Shown here piece by piece: positions 37,214-50,100 of a stretch of 64,000 nt of DNA. This DNA comes from Dipylidium caninum (lineage: Eukaryota; Platyhelminthes; Cestoda; Cyclophyllidea; Dipylidiidae), in assembly GCA_017562135.1 (NCBI GenBank), contig QEYB01000715.1, forward strand, positions 248,001-312,000, in the 5' to 3' direction. The stretch's first letter is position 1; each line of letters starts with the position of its first letter. Below the pieces are notes generated by a model. The model saw only the letters and a program-made list of their open reading frames with translations. It was not told the DNA's origin and ran no database searches. A program made the translations under genes and the position numbers.

Positions 37214-40200
37214 TCAACGCACTATGAGACATCGAATATGCGCAGGGATTCGTTCATTCACACGAAATATTTTGTCACGTCGAAGCTGGAGGGTTTGGCC
37301 GTTTGGAAATTTAACCTGTTGAAAGAAGGGTAGTCTCGGGAAATCCCTTGCACAGAGAAGGATGTCAATGGCAAAACGAATAAATTAGGGGGAAAGGCCT
37401 ATGTCTGATTCGCAGCGGGAGGGTGCGTGCCCTCAATTCCCCCACTGCGCGAAGGGCGTTTCGTCAGGTGATTTACCTTTGACCAAATTGGCGGTTAAGT
37501 ACTATAAGATCATAGTGTTCTAATGTATTTGCCACGTACAGCCCACTTATCGACCGAAGCGCCCTGAAAGACGGCGGAATATTCCAAGTTATCCGTCCAC
37601 TTGACTTTCACCTGTGAACCAACTTTTGGTGGCCCGAGTCTGTGCCAGTCGTGATCCTAAAAATAATAAACGATGTGGCCAGTCTAATGCCAGAGATAGC
37701 ATGACTTCAGTTGACCCAACTTCTGTGCTTTCGATTAATGGGCAGCGCAAAACGTTTGACAAGTGTGACTCTGCCTTGAGTGTTACCCCGCTAATGAAAA
37801 TTATATTTACGCGGTGGTTTTTCCCTGATTTTAGCATTAATTGCTTTCCATTGCAAGTTTTTTTCAGTTGCTTTCCCCGAGTTGGGGTAAGGACTTACAA
37901 TGATGCATTCGGAGGGTGTATCCCGCGAATAGGTCCCGTCCGGAAAGACCACTTGACAAAGATGCGGTCCTACTAATTTAACGGCAACCGCTTTATAGTA
38001 GCGTCCATTACTAGGGTGGAATGCATAGACCATATCGCCTGGCCGCAGAGGTGTTTCGTCCGCATCGTGTTCGAACTGAAATGGTGAGAAAAAAATCATT
38101 AAAATAAAGGGTAATGAGAGGTACCACATCTTTGCTTAGTGAAAATTTAAGCCTCACAATCAAGAGTTGACAATTAGTGTATTGTTGAGATTTATCACTA
38201 AACAAGTGGATAAGTTGTTAAAAACGCCAAGACGAAGCTAAGGTAGTCGCCGTATAGCAACATCTGGAGGCAGAATATAGAGTAAACGGAGTAGTGGGGA
38301 CGTAATAAACAATCTACGATAAATTCCTGTTTTTTTATTGTATAACTAAACAACTTAAGGAAATAACTTGGGAGAGCGTAGGCAGAGGAACGCACCTCTC
38401 GGTACTCGCTCAAGTGGCGACGACACGCAACGTAGAAACAATGTGGATACTGACTCGTCGCAATGAGAGTGCCGCCGAACTGAGCACAGGTGAGATGAAA
38501 ACGGCCTGGACAATTTGCGTGCCAACAAGCGACCAGAGGAAGATCCAAGTGGGGACCCCCTGGCGAGGGTAAACCGCACTCATCGCAGTGGGCTCTCACC
38601 ACTTTTGCTTTGGGAGGTGCTTTTTTTGAACTCAATTTTAAACAGCTTCCCTTACTGGTGTCTGCCAACAGAAGTTGGGAACTCATACGTTGACTTTTTA
38701 CACGTCTACAAAAAAGTAGAAGCGATTTGTGGATAGGACTAGGCGAGTTTTACCATTTAGTTTAAGCCAACAACTATTATGATTGTCAACGTGTCTTAAA
38801 ATCTAGCATATACTTGGGCAACTTCCGCGGTCGTGAGAGGACATAATCTTGGGTTGTCCAAGGAGAAGTACGAGTGTGTCCGCGCAGGCGTTTTCGGTAA
38901 TCACTCTCATATTGGTGGTCTTCCTCACTGTCACTAAACACTTCAATCACTTCCCCTTGAATTCGACTGGAAACTTCTGTTTTGTGGGTAGTGCACTCGT
39001 CCCTCAGGTGATGCAGTGTCTTCCCTTTACCTTGCGATGCGTTTCTGTAAGAGCACGTAAGGTGGCATTGGTGTACATTGGAGAAAAAACACTGGTAAAC
39101 GAATTAGAAGACTAAGTCGGCATGGCTAATTTTCTTGTTGATGGATAAAATATAATGCTCATCTTCTTGGTAGGAGAACGAATGTGAAATATTCAGCTAT
39201 GCTTCGAGCTGTATACGAGTAATAGAAGAGACAAGAATTTAACCTGCCTAGAGGATGTATCGCAGGTTTTCGAGAACGCAACCTTGTGAAGAGCGTCCTC
39301 CGAGTGTTGCATCTGGAAAAGGATTGGGGTTAAGCAACGATACGTTTCAAGTGAATTTGGTCTCACCTCACTATCTTTATCGTCTGAAAGAATGCTGGAG
39401 ATAGGCAATGGAAGGTGGCACTTGTGGGGATGATAAAAAGAGCACTCCCGATCCCCCAGTCGATCTCGCCTGTAGTACAAAGAAAATGCAAGTAGTAACA
39501 TGCGGGGACCAGAATGTAAAAACCTTCAGAAACAGCCACACAATGTTATGGCAAGTCGAACAAACAGTCCTCACAGGCGCACAGTAAATAACGCCAACCT
39601 AAGGGGTATGAATAAACAATATTGCCAAATAACAACTAGAAGCAGTACAAAACTATTCAAAAGATGATTGTATCCCAGCGGTTAAAAATTGGGATAAGTT
39701 GATACCAACATAATAATTTCATAGTAGTGGACTATAAGAATGAAGTGGCAATACACCGTTGATCGCGGTGCTGTAGAAATATGAGGTGAAATTTTAGGAG
39801 GCTTAGCATCAAGGATTTTCAATTCAACGGGTCGGAGCCGATGAACAGCTTTCGAGTTTCAAAGAAAGATCATAGTGTGTGATTAAAAACTTTGCAACAA
39901 TGGTTACTGATGTCATTTGGAGGCATAGTTTTGTGATTATGCCATACATTTTCACGTTTACAAGATAGACTGGAGTAATTGGTTTGCCCATTCTTCAACT
40001 CAAGGTAGCATAGCGACCAAAACAAAAATACGCATAGTTAACATACTATTTCACAATTTATAGAACAGGAATGTAAAATTTATCCTTTGGTTACAAGCTC
40101 ACTAGATATATTTCATGCTAAAAACAGATGGTGTATCCCAATAGAACTAGACCAAAGACTGCTTAATAACTTATCGCTTGCCTCTTTTATAAGGAAAAAA

Positions 40201-43200
40201 TAATTTTTCCAAGTATAAAAAGTGGCCAATTTGTCTGAAATACTTGATGTAAGATAGAAAATATCCACGGAACCACCCATCAAAGAGACCGGGTCTAATG
40301 CGCCTACCTCGGACATGGACCCATGCGACCAGGAGACGAAGGGCCACCTGGTGGAGGTAGTCGTGGTAGTCTCTTAACACCGGCTAGCAGAGGGAGTGAA
40401 CACTGAGTTGCGTTTCGAGAAAGACACCGTAAGAGGAGGGGAAGACGACGACGAACATCGAGAAAACGGCAATGCCTCGGTCCCACTGCGATAGCACAGG
40501 CAAGGTGCACCCAAAACCGCTCTCCATGACTCGAGTTACGCGTGTTGGCCAAGGCCTTCAAGGCTCCTCCGCGCATGGGGCACAACACACATTGCTGAAG
40601 TTGGGAAGGCGAACTTAATATTTGTGATGCGTTAGAGGTAGGAAGGTGGAAGAAATTTCAGCTTACCCAAATACATTCGATTGGCTTGAGGAAAATAGAA
40701 CTACCCCAGTTATTTCTGTTAATCAAAAGTTGCTCAACCATTAAATAAAGAATTTTTACCACTCAATTAGGTCTAAATAAAAGGGTTTATTCGGTGCCAT
40801 CTCAAAATGGTAGCTTCCTAACCGAAATCAAGATGAAGAAATACAAAATAAATCTGAAAAGACCGACTCAGAGAAAAATGTGAAAATATGCGCCTGGAGC
40901 AAGATGCGTGCATTCATGCGAGTAGAAAAACCTTTACATACGGGCTCGTCGTCGTTAGAGTGACATGCATCACACATCCACGTAGAGAAATCACTGTTGA
41001 GGTCGTCATCTAAGCCGTAGCAACTCGAATGGACTACGACTTTGCATCGGGAGCAGAGAAGGACGCGACTGGTGGGGTCGCAATTCACTCGAATCCTGGA
41101 GAAGTCGGCAGGAGAGCGACAAAAAGTCACCTCAGAAAGGTAGGGTTCACTAAACCTGGGCAGAGGCTCCGCCGTGTGGGGCTCACATAACGCCTTTCGA
41201 GTGGCCTACATCAGATAAGTCGCATCTACATATTTAAACCAATAGAGAAGATGTTTAAAATTTGAACGAACCAAGGGAGACCAAAAGAACGCGCAAATGG
41301 AACAAAATGGCTCTTGGGTGCCTATGACTTCGTTAAAACGAGTGATTGTTCTAAGATTTGTCTTGAATCCACACCAAAGAGACTGGAGTTCACGATTGTG
41401 CTTTAGGTATAACGGCAACGTAGCTTGGGTCAAAGCTGAAGAACAAAGGTGAGAATGGATTGTGAATTCGTAAGGAATTATATATACACTGCGACAGCAA
41501 TATTGTACACTGCGACAGCAATATTGTATAATGAAAGCAGAAATATACATGGATCATATTCGATTTGGAAAGGGATCATAAAGAGTGTAGATCCTTTTGC
41601 TTTCCAATACAAAAAGACCTTTAATTACAATGCTTTTCCCCGCCATAATACTAGAAGATAATAAGCATAGACAAGACAAGGTAATGTCAAAAATGTGCAT
41701 AAAATCAGGAAATAAGTGAAGGATATAAACGTCCCACAATCCATTATACTACAACTTAAGAAATAACGAAAAAAATAAAATAACAGTTAACCTCTCTGAT
41801 TTTATAAATAACCACTAACAGAATACATTTTCTATCAAATCAATGGGTTCTCAAAAAATACACGATTATACCTTTGATAGTTTACATAATACCCGACTTT
41901 TGTGTTTGCAACGATTGGGCTAAGAGTAATTGTCTTTTAAAAAACGCTACAACCCACACAGGCATTGAACTAATAAGGTTTTACCCTGAGACAAATGTAA
42001 ATCATAATTCCACACCTTTTTTGGTATAAAAGAGACCGGGAACATTGAGATCTGCCACATCTACGTCGTCTCCCTTCGCAACCCAATCGCCTAAAGCACA
42101 TTTTATGTAGGCCACGTATCCTCCCACCTTCTAGCGACGCAACTTCTGACCCCATGCGAGGTGTGTAGACGTCGATGGGGTGCGGATTACTCTGCTCGCC
42201 TCGTCGCCAAGCCTCGAAAAGGTGAGGCTGGAAACGCCTCACAAAGGGGGCCATATCTATCCTCACCGTATCGTCCCAGCACCTGCAAATACTCGCACGC
42301 ATTCCATACTCTACCCACCGAGGTAGGGCAAAATTGGTCGACTCGGCACAATTTATGCCCGTATTGAAACCCGCGTGGTAGCCGTAAGGAAAGGTGCACA
42401 TTATTTCACCTTCGTACTGCAGTATCTGCAAGCGACATGAATTAATAAATGTGGCTAAACCCATAAACTTACTCGTCTCGTAGGGATTCCAGCGGCGGCT
42501 AAAACCTTAGGGTCGATCAATATGGATTTGTGTCGTAGAAAACAATGACAGGCAAGGTATTCAGACTTAAAATGTTCTAGAGGCAGTCACAACAGAAAAG
42601 ATACTCTACCTCGAGCAAAGGCCTCAAATTTTCTAGCGAAAGCTGGGGGAATGCAATACCAGAGTTTGGGTGAGCCAAAATGAAGATAATTTATTGAATA
42701 CAGGTCCATATCTTCAACATGCCAAGCAAATGTAGTGGCCCAGGCACCGAAATAGAGATAGGGAGTATTCACACCGCCAATCGCGATTCCTTCCTGGGCC
42801 AGAATTTCACTCAATATCGAGCGTAGCTTTGGGATATTGCAGTAGGGTTGGTCGGAATCCGTCAGACTTCCACTTACATTAGCCCCGTAAAGGGGCTGCA
42901 AACGATTAATAGAATTCCAGTAAATCTCTTCCAGTTCATTTACACTAACATGCAGAGGTGTCTGAAATTTAGAGGAATTCGACATTTTCTCATACTTCTT
43001 AAAACTCATATTCTTCTGCGTCCGTACATCCTATGAAGGACAGAAAGCATTATCAATAAATGCACTAAACCTGAAGATAGATACCACCAGTCCCCGTGCA
43101 GAACTGGAGAATAGGTTTCTCGATCGTAGTGTTGACATCTTTGTAGCCATGGCGTCGTGGACACCAAGATGCAGGAGGGATGATTTTACAAACACCCATA

Positions 43201-43364
43201 TGATGGGCTCCCTTGCGTTCAATAAGCGAAACGCACATGGCAAACTCCCGGAACTCGGATTCTTTGGGACGGTATACCGGAACCTCCGGAATAGTATCAA
43301 AACATGAAGCTTCGTCTTGGGTGATTTGAGGACCCTGAGAAATCCCACAGGCGAGAAGGTCCAT
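37214..43364 (-). CDS. KDM4: KDM4/JMJD2-type histone lysine demethylase, about 12 exons
   Basis: KDM4 enzymes are Fe(II)/2-oxoglutarate dioxygenases that remove methyl groups from H3K9me3/me2 and H3K36me3. Exons: 43364-43071, 43030-42610, 42576-42473, 42425-42128, 41435-41272, 41205-40942, 40594-40308, 39044-38814, 38705-38396, 38075-37899, 37656-37540, 37315-37214; 922 residues. JmjN lies at about 28-70 (VPVYRPKESEFREF). JmjC carries the iron ligands His202 and Glu204 (WHVEDMD) and His290 (YGYHAGFNTGINCAESTNFA). The structural zinc Cys/His are kept (CHCFLRH; ICRCW). Then come a PHD (FCSICAFF to WMCDACHSN), an extended PHD (CVLCPMRGGALKAL; ANCPGRFHLTCAQ), and two Tudor halves (RPGDMVYAFHPSNGRYYK; KVGSQVKVKWTDN and VKFPNGQ). 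The first three introns are 40, 33 and 47 bp. Joins around exons 7-9 are the least certain. An alternative start lies at 43472. Confidence 0.9.
41485..41526. repeat. Tandem duplication of a 21-bp unit
   Basis: The unit TACACTGCGACAGCAATATTG occurs twice in immediate succession without mismatch, inside the KDM4 intron between exons 4 and 5. Confidence 0.85.
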
Positions 43365-46300
43365 CTGGAGACAGATATCATATATCGAAAAAGGAATAAG
43401 TACGAAACGATTCAAGTCATCATAAGAACATGGTGGTAGTATCTTGCAGCAGGATTTAAGAAACGCTGACATTAAAAAGTCAGCGTGAAGGTTTTATAAG
43501 TGACCGAAGGTAAATCTTTTCTGTGAGGCCAATGAGCGCCAGGTACTGCGATAGTGACTTTATTAATCTACGCATAAATCAATAAAAAATAACTTAAGCA
43601 CCACTAATCACGGTTAGATAGGCAAAATATAAGTACTACATCTCTCCATATCTACCATCTTGCTCTCCAACTTAAGGATTCTGACCAATCTTAGCGCAAG
43701 CAACAATATTTACCCTTATGCCGAAGAGAAGCTTGCGAAACAGGAAGTAGAAATAATATTTTTACAAATGCACCGTATAATGGGTAAGGGCTTCGTTTTT
43801 GCACATAGGTCAATAACAGATGTTAAGAAAAACCGAGAGAATGCGAAGCACTCCCAGATTCTCAGAACAGCGTGAACTATTAACAGGATTTCAAAAGGTT
43901 TAATGGAAAATCTTGCGAGAACCGCCTTGCTTTCTTAACACGGCCCCCTCTAGTTAACGTACCATTTGAACGTTTCAAACACCACATCACTATTAAAATC
44001 AGTTTGGTTATTTAGCAAAAAAGATGGGATATCTTTAATATTTCTGTGACTTATAGGTTATATCCTTTAATCACCGTGAGTATTACATGTGGGGCAGACA
44101 CAGAAAGGCGATTGGTGGGACATCAATTTATCATTTTGAACGATATCATATATCATTTCTTATAAGCTTTTAGGTTTGTCGTTCAGCTAAGATGTTACGT
44201 GTTTTATACCGTTGCTTTAGTTGTCGTGGGAAAATGTGCACGGTTAACACTCCTTAGCCACTCATACGCCATCTTTTAAACATTTTATGTGGGACCAAGC
44301 GAATAAATGGTCATAATGCTCCCTGAATGTGTGCATCAACATTATCCACAATGCCACCACGACCTACCATTATATTTACCGCTGCATGGGATAGCTTACC
44401 GATCCGTCCATTCGAGCGGTTGCTTTGCCTTTTAGGGGATAATGAATATTTTCAATAGCATACCCCGCTCAACAAAACCATCACACTATTTAAATCCGCA
44501 AAATGTCAGAATCATTCATACATACTTGTTGGTATTCACACGTGCAGCATTAGAGCTCTTGACGCTCCAATATACGTAGAAATGCTAGTAAACTATTACT
44601 TCATCTCCGCCTTCCTTACATCACCTTTATGGATTCAAATGATTCAAATCAGCGCGAAACAAATTAACAGGTGAGGAAGGCTTTGTTATTCAAATACGCT
44701 GACTGTAAATTAAGCACTGTTTTTTAATGAACCGCCAAACTCGGTTGCATCAATGCACACTGTAAAATATGCAAAGGTACAATCTAACAAAATCTTGATG
44801 CATTTGACTTCTTTGGAATTCCATCCCAAATTCTTTCGTAATCGTTAGAGAAAGAGGCAAATATCTGTTTTTCGGGATTTCATAGAATCACCTTCCTCTT
44901 TTGACAATGACTAAGGACATAATTCGTTTTGGGAATGTGCTAGCTCTTTGGAAAGTAGTCTACGACTTCCGCGATCTGGAGTGCCACTTTCTTCTCCGAT
45001 CGAACCCGGTACTGTGAAAGGAAATATTTAGCTCCAAACTTGCAACGTTGATCTATTTCTGTGGGTATAAGTGAACACATTCTTTTAAGGTATTTTCCTT
45101 TGCATCGAATTCGGCCCACGTTTCATCATTGCGTGTTCTCTGGACAAACAAACAGAGTAGCAAAATATTGCCTCTTCACATCTCTTGCCTTTTTCTAAGT
45201 TACACGAATCTTATTAACCCTGAGATCTGTTCATTTGACGCACAATCGCCTTCCATTGGCATAGTTTTAGTTTTTTAAATCACCCTGTAAAATTCAACAA
45301 ATTAAATAGTTGGGAACGATCTTTCATTGGCCTGTAAAATTTATTAAATGCCGATATTCTCAGATGGCTGTAATGTGCTTCCTTCCTCCGATTAGGAAAT
45401 GTTACACGTTTAACGAAATTTTGATCTCTTCCAATCTCCTATTGATAATCAAAACCTCCATCCAACGACTATATTGATAGGGGAGTTTTCCTAGACCTTC
45501 CCTACGTTTTATTGATCAGTAACTCTCCAGTATAAATTTTATTATATACGTCAACAAAGATTTTTTTTTTGATACTGTTAGGTCATTTGTGGTTTGAGTA
45601 TACTAGGGCCCCTTGATAGTCTAACATCACCATTAAACTCCACCTGTTCTATAAAATATAGCATCATTAGGTGCGTGGGATCTCTCTCCCTTGAAATTTT
45701 CAACCGGGGCCTTGAAGTAAGGTACTCCAGTCGTAATCACGGCAAATATACACTCCATATCATGAGAATCATGAAGGCAGCCGGCTCGGTGTACCATTAT
45801 CGGCTTAAACCTCACAAGCGTAATATGGGGAAGACGAGGAAGGACCGAGTTAAGGCTCATCAAGGAGGAAAGTGTGTCTTTATAGTTCGATGTTCTCACG
45901 TGTAAGAAATCAAAAAATCGTTGGCAAAATGTGAATAATGCGCAGCTACTTGGGCAAATTTACCTACTTACATGTTATTAGTCGAATTTCTTCATTGGGA
46001 ATCAGCTACGATGTGATTATGATCCAATTTTTGTATTAAACTTTCAAACTAAGGTGTTTCTTAACTAATCAGCAAAAACCGTATGTTTAATCTCCATTCA
46101 GGAATTCGCGGTAACACTATTAAAGGGCTAGTCATAGGTCTTCGGAGCTAGCAAACCGTCGTACCAAGTTATTTCATTTTTCTTGTACGCGCCGCATATC
46201 ACTGAGAAATAGAATACTTTGTCCATCTTTAGCTGCGTCTTAGATCTTCGCTATCGCATCCATGGGTGGAATCGGTTAACTTTAGTTGGTGTTTATGGTC

Positions 46301-47172
46301 ACCCTGCGATATGGAGGGAGACGCCAAAATTTGATCATTTTTAAAATAGTTTATTTCAAATCACGTAATTCGCGAAATGGCTGCCGTATTATGACTGAGG
46401 GCCTTGATTTTACTAATTCATGACGATAACTAGCAAGTGTTAATTCCGTAGTTCATCGTGGGCTTGAAAAAAACGTCATAATTTTTTGCGATGCCGCCAT
46501 GTATGGCGAGCAAGGGGATTGGTCACATGGTTACCCCATTTCCTGTTTGAAAAGACGAGAGTGGACAATAGAATGTGGAATAATATTTTTTACTGGTTCT
46601 GTGTATTCTTAATGCCAGCACTTCCGGGCGCTACGTGAACTTTATGAAACGGCTATTAGTAGTGAAGTGATTTTTGAATTTACTTAATACCACGTCAGTA
46701 TTGGTATTGTATTAGAAGATTCACACTTAACGCACTCCATGGAAGCCACAGAGGGTTTTAAATAAAAATACAGGCAAAATCGCAGATATTCAGTTTACAA
46801 AAACGACTTTTTAACATCAACTTAATTAGGTGTTTTAGTTGTTGAATTTATATTTGTTTCGGCGCGCTATTCAGTCATGGCGGATCCCGCGAGAGGTGGC
46901 CATGTTTGGGGTGTTACGCTCTGATTACGCATACTACACCGTTTCCATAGGCTTAAAGTCAGGATATTACCTCAAAAAACTCCGTCCATACTTAAATACT
47001 TTCATAATTTCTTAAGATGTGCACCTGATCCTTTTTAGAGGAACTAGTGTCTCACTCAACACTATTCTTGAACATATTGCGCAGCCAAAAATGACAAATC
47101 CAACCTAACTTTAGTAGTAGTTTGACGATTTTGATTTGAAAATTGATACGGTTTTACTTTGGTTTGCATCAG
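43365..47172. promoter_or_regulatory. Region between divergent KDM4 and TAF4
   Basis: About 3.8 kb, AT-rich, with no recognised coding exon. It should contain the KDM4 promoter and the missing 5' exon(s) and promoter of TAF4, because the first TAF4 exon recognised begins mid-codon. A 103-codon plus-strand frame at 45594-45905 is not convincing as protein. Confidence 0.35.
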
Positions 47173-50100
47173 GTCAACCTCAACAGCTGCCTATATCCTC
47201 GGGCTTAGCAGCCTCCAATATCCGGGCGGGTCTGCGACCCATAAACACAAATAATTCTCCCGCAATGGTAATGCTCAGTTAATTCCTTTGCTTTCGTGCC
47301 TTTGTCTCACTTACCCTTTTGACCATTAGTGCCGATTAGGTTTTTCGATAATTCTTTCGTTTGGTCAGCTTCCTTGTCATTTTGTTGCAATCTCAATGCT
47401 TTTTTGATATTTTAGATTCCTCGTCCACCATTAATGAGCCATTCCGTGTACCTTCTTCCGCGTGGGAATCTGAATCACATTCCGCAGGTATCTCAATCAA
47501 GCTTGCCCCACGTTAGAAGTCTCCCCAACGCTCAACCACTCGTCCAAGGGAACGGTATAGCCGGAGTACCCGCTCCTGCTCGTAAGTTTTTATAACTTAT
47601 GCTACGGTGCTCATGTCGCGAATGTTCAAAATTTATTTATTAGTGTTGATTTGTAATTTTCACAGTTGTTATTATTATTCTCACTTCTAATATGCTCTTT
47701 TAATTGTAGCTTTGAGTTTTTCGGTTGGATCCGGTTCCTTTTTCATTATTGTTTTTGTACCTAGGCCCATTTTCTACCACCATTAATAATGTCGCAGTTC
47801 CTGCTGTTAACGATTCTCCTGTGGTTAAATTCATTAAACAACTAATGGAGCTTTCCCAAAAGAGCACTCCAACTGGTACTCAAGATACCATTATCAAGCT
47901 TGTCCAACAGCTTATTGTAAGGCATTATTTATCCTTCGTTTCTATGTCTTTTCATCCTTTGTTTAATCAGACTTGTATTAATGTATTAATTTGCGTTTTA
48001 GGATGGTGAAATTGACTGTGATAGATTTTGTACACAATTATGTGCTAGCCTAAAGAGTGTCAATAAGAGGACAGATGTGGAATCATTGCTGAAAAACAAT
48101 ATTGTACAGCTTCGGAGGGATCTTGCTAATGGTGTGTGTAGTTTACCACACATCACTTCCCCCTCCCCGACCGCCTGCTCCTCCATCGACAACAGTCTTT
48201 GTCAGTCCGGCAACTATTCTTAACTCAGTTTCATCTGCTTCACAACTCCTTCCACGTCCTTCTGACTGTCTCCCTACCAATGCAACTTTCCAGCTATCTC
48301 CGGCCGCCACTGTGTCAATTAGCTCCGCCATTCCCCGTCCCGCTCCACCGCTTGTACAAAATTCGACTTTCTCGCCTCGACCCGTTCCCACATCAATAAC
48401 CCCCTCTACTCCACAACCTATACGTTCTCAGCTAAAACCACATCAACCTCAACCAATTCGTATGAAGACGCCTGCCAGTCCTGTGTTGTTCCAATCAGTT
48501 ACTGGCGCAACTGCCATCACACCTCAACGTGGTTCCCTTTTTCCTGGCGCAACATCGGTACATCCTATTTATCCCACCGTTTCTGCACCTGCGGTTGCCT
48601 CCTCTCCGGCCTCCACTATCACTCCGATAGTATCAGCCCTGACAGTCTCAACTGTTGCTGCCGCGCCATCTCCATCGAGTCAAATGAACCAACCTTTTTT
48701 CCCAGTGTCTCAGATACGAAGCTACCTGGCCTCCCATTTGCCACAATCCTCTGCTGCAATGCTCTCTGATGAGGCAGTCAATTGTATGGCGCACGGTTTG
48801 GATGCTTTTCTTAGGAGTGTACTCACTCGTGTTTCCGTGGTTGCTGGTCATAAAGCTGCGAAGTTGTCGGAGGATTCTAACCTTAAGCAAGTGGACTTTT
48901 CAAGGGAACAGTTGAACTATTTGCAACAACTAGGCGAATTCGATAAACAGAAACAGAGCGAACTGGAGAAAGAATACATATTAAAGGCTGCAAAAGTAAG
49001 TCTTTGCAATAAATGAGGTGGGAACAGATGGGTTATTCTCAAGACCTTATCGATACATATTTGTTGTCGGGCACATACAATTACAAATAAAACAAGTCGC
49101 GGTATATGTATGACGTTTTTACTTCTTTTTAAATAGTATGGTTATCTATATTTTTGTCTCGTTTGTTTATGTTGAGTGCATTGTCCGCGATTGAAATTCT
49201 AGATACCTATTCTCTTCGACACTGATTTTCTGAGTTCGATTTGGCTTTAGTGTTTTGTCCAAAGCTCTTGTTCATACACTTCGTGTGTTTATAAGTTACC
49301 ATCCTGATCTATCAACGCTTTGGGCATCATCAATTGCCTGACCACGTTTTCAGTAATATTAATCTGCCAATACATTTGAACCGATATCTGGTTTGTTTTG
49401 TTTCTTGGGCTGGAGGAAGAATGGATTAAAAGTGAGCCTACCTAAGCCAGATCTGTTAAGACTACAGATCAATAATGTGAATTTTGTTTAATAAGCTTTC
49501 AAATGAGCATATCCATGGAGTTCTGTTAGTATGCACTGAATGCAAAAGCCGAAGTGGAAGCTTGTTTCCGTAGCAGGATGGTAATTTTCCATACACGCAT
49601 TAAATCCTTGCCGAATATCAATTCTTATAAGAATAATGCTGACTTAGGGTGGGGAGTAGCTATTGCCGGCTACCTGACCAACTGTATTTGTGTTTACTTT
49701 TCAAAAGATTAACCGGTAACGTGTGTGCGTCAGGGCCTATGCGTGATCGATTGGTCATGATCTGCGTGAAGTAGGCGTGCTAACCAATCAGGGCGCTTTG
49801 TTTCGCCTCGCACACCACTTTCACCCCTCCATCTGCCACTTAGAAGTACATTGCTGAGTCGGATAAAAATGCCGTCTCGGCAAAGAAGGGGACCTCTCGT
49901 CTAACGGTTTGGAAGTTCGTGTATTTCCTCTCATACAGATATCAGCATTGGTTAGGCTTGTCTTTTGACCCATTCTCTCTTCTACACCGTGCTATCTCAA
50001 TGATCTTTTCTACATATTTCGTTTTTCAATATCCTTCCATAAGTGTATTTAATTTTACTACGGTATTTAGGTTTCACGTTGACGATGAAATCCCAAGTGT

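Noticed and set aside
48132..48195. Continuous coding through 48132-48195 in TAF4
   Set aside because: The TAF4 frame would reach a stop soon after. Removing this 64-bp GT-AG intron restores the long open frame leading to the C-terminal domain.
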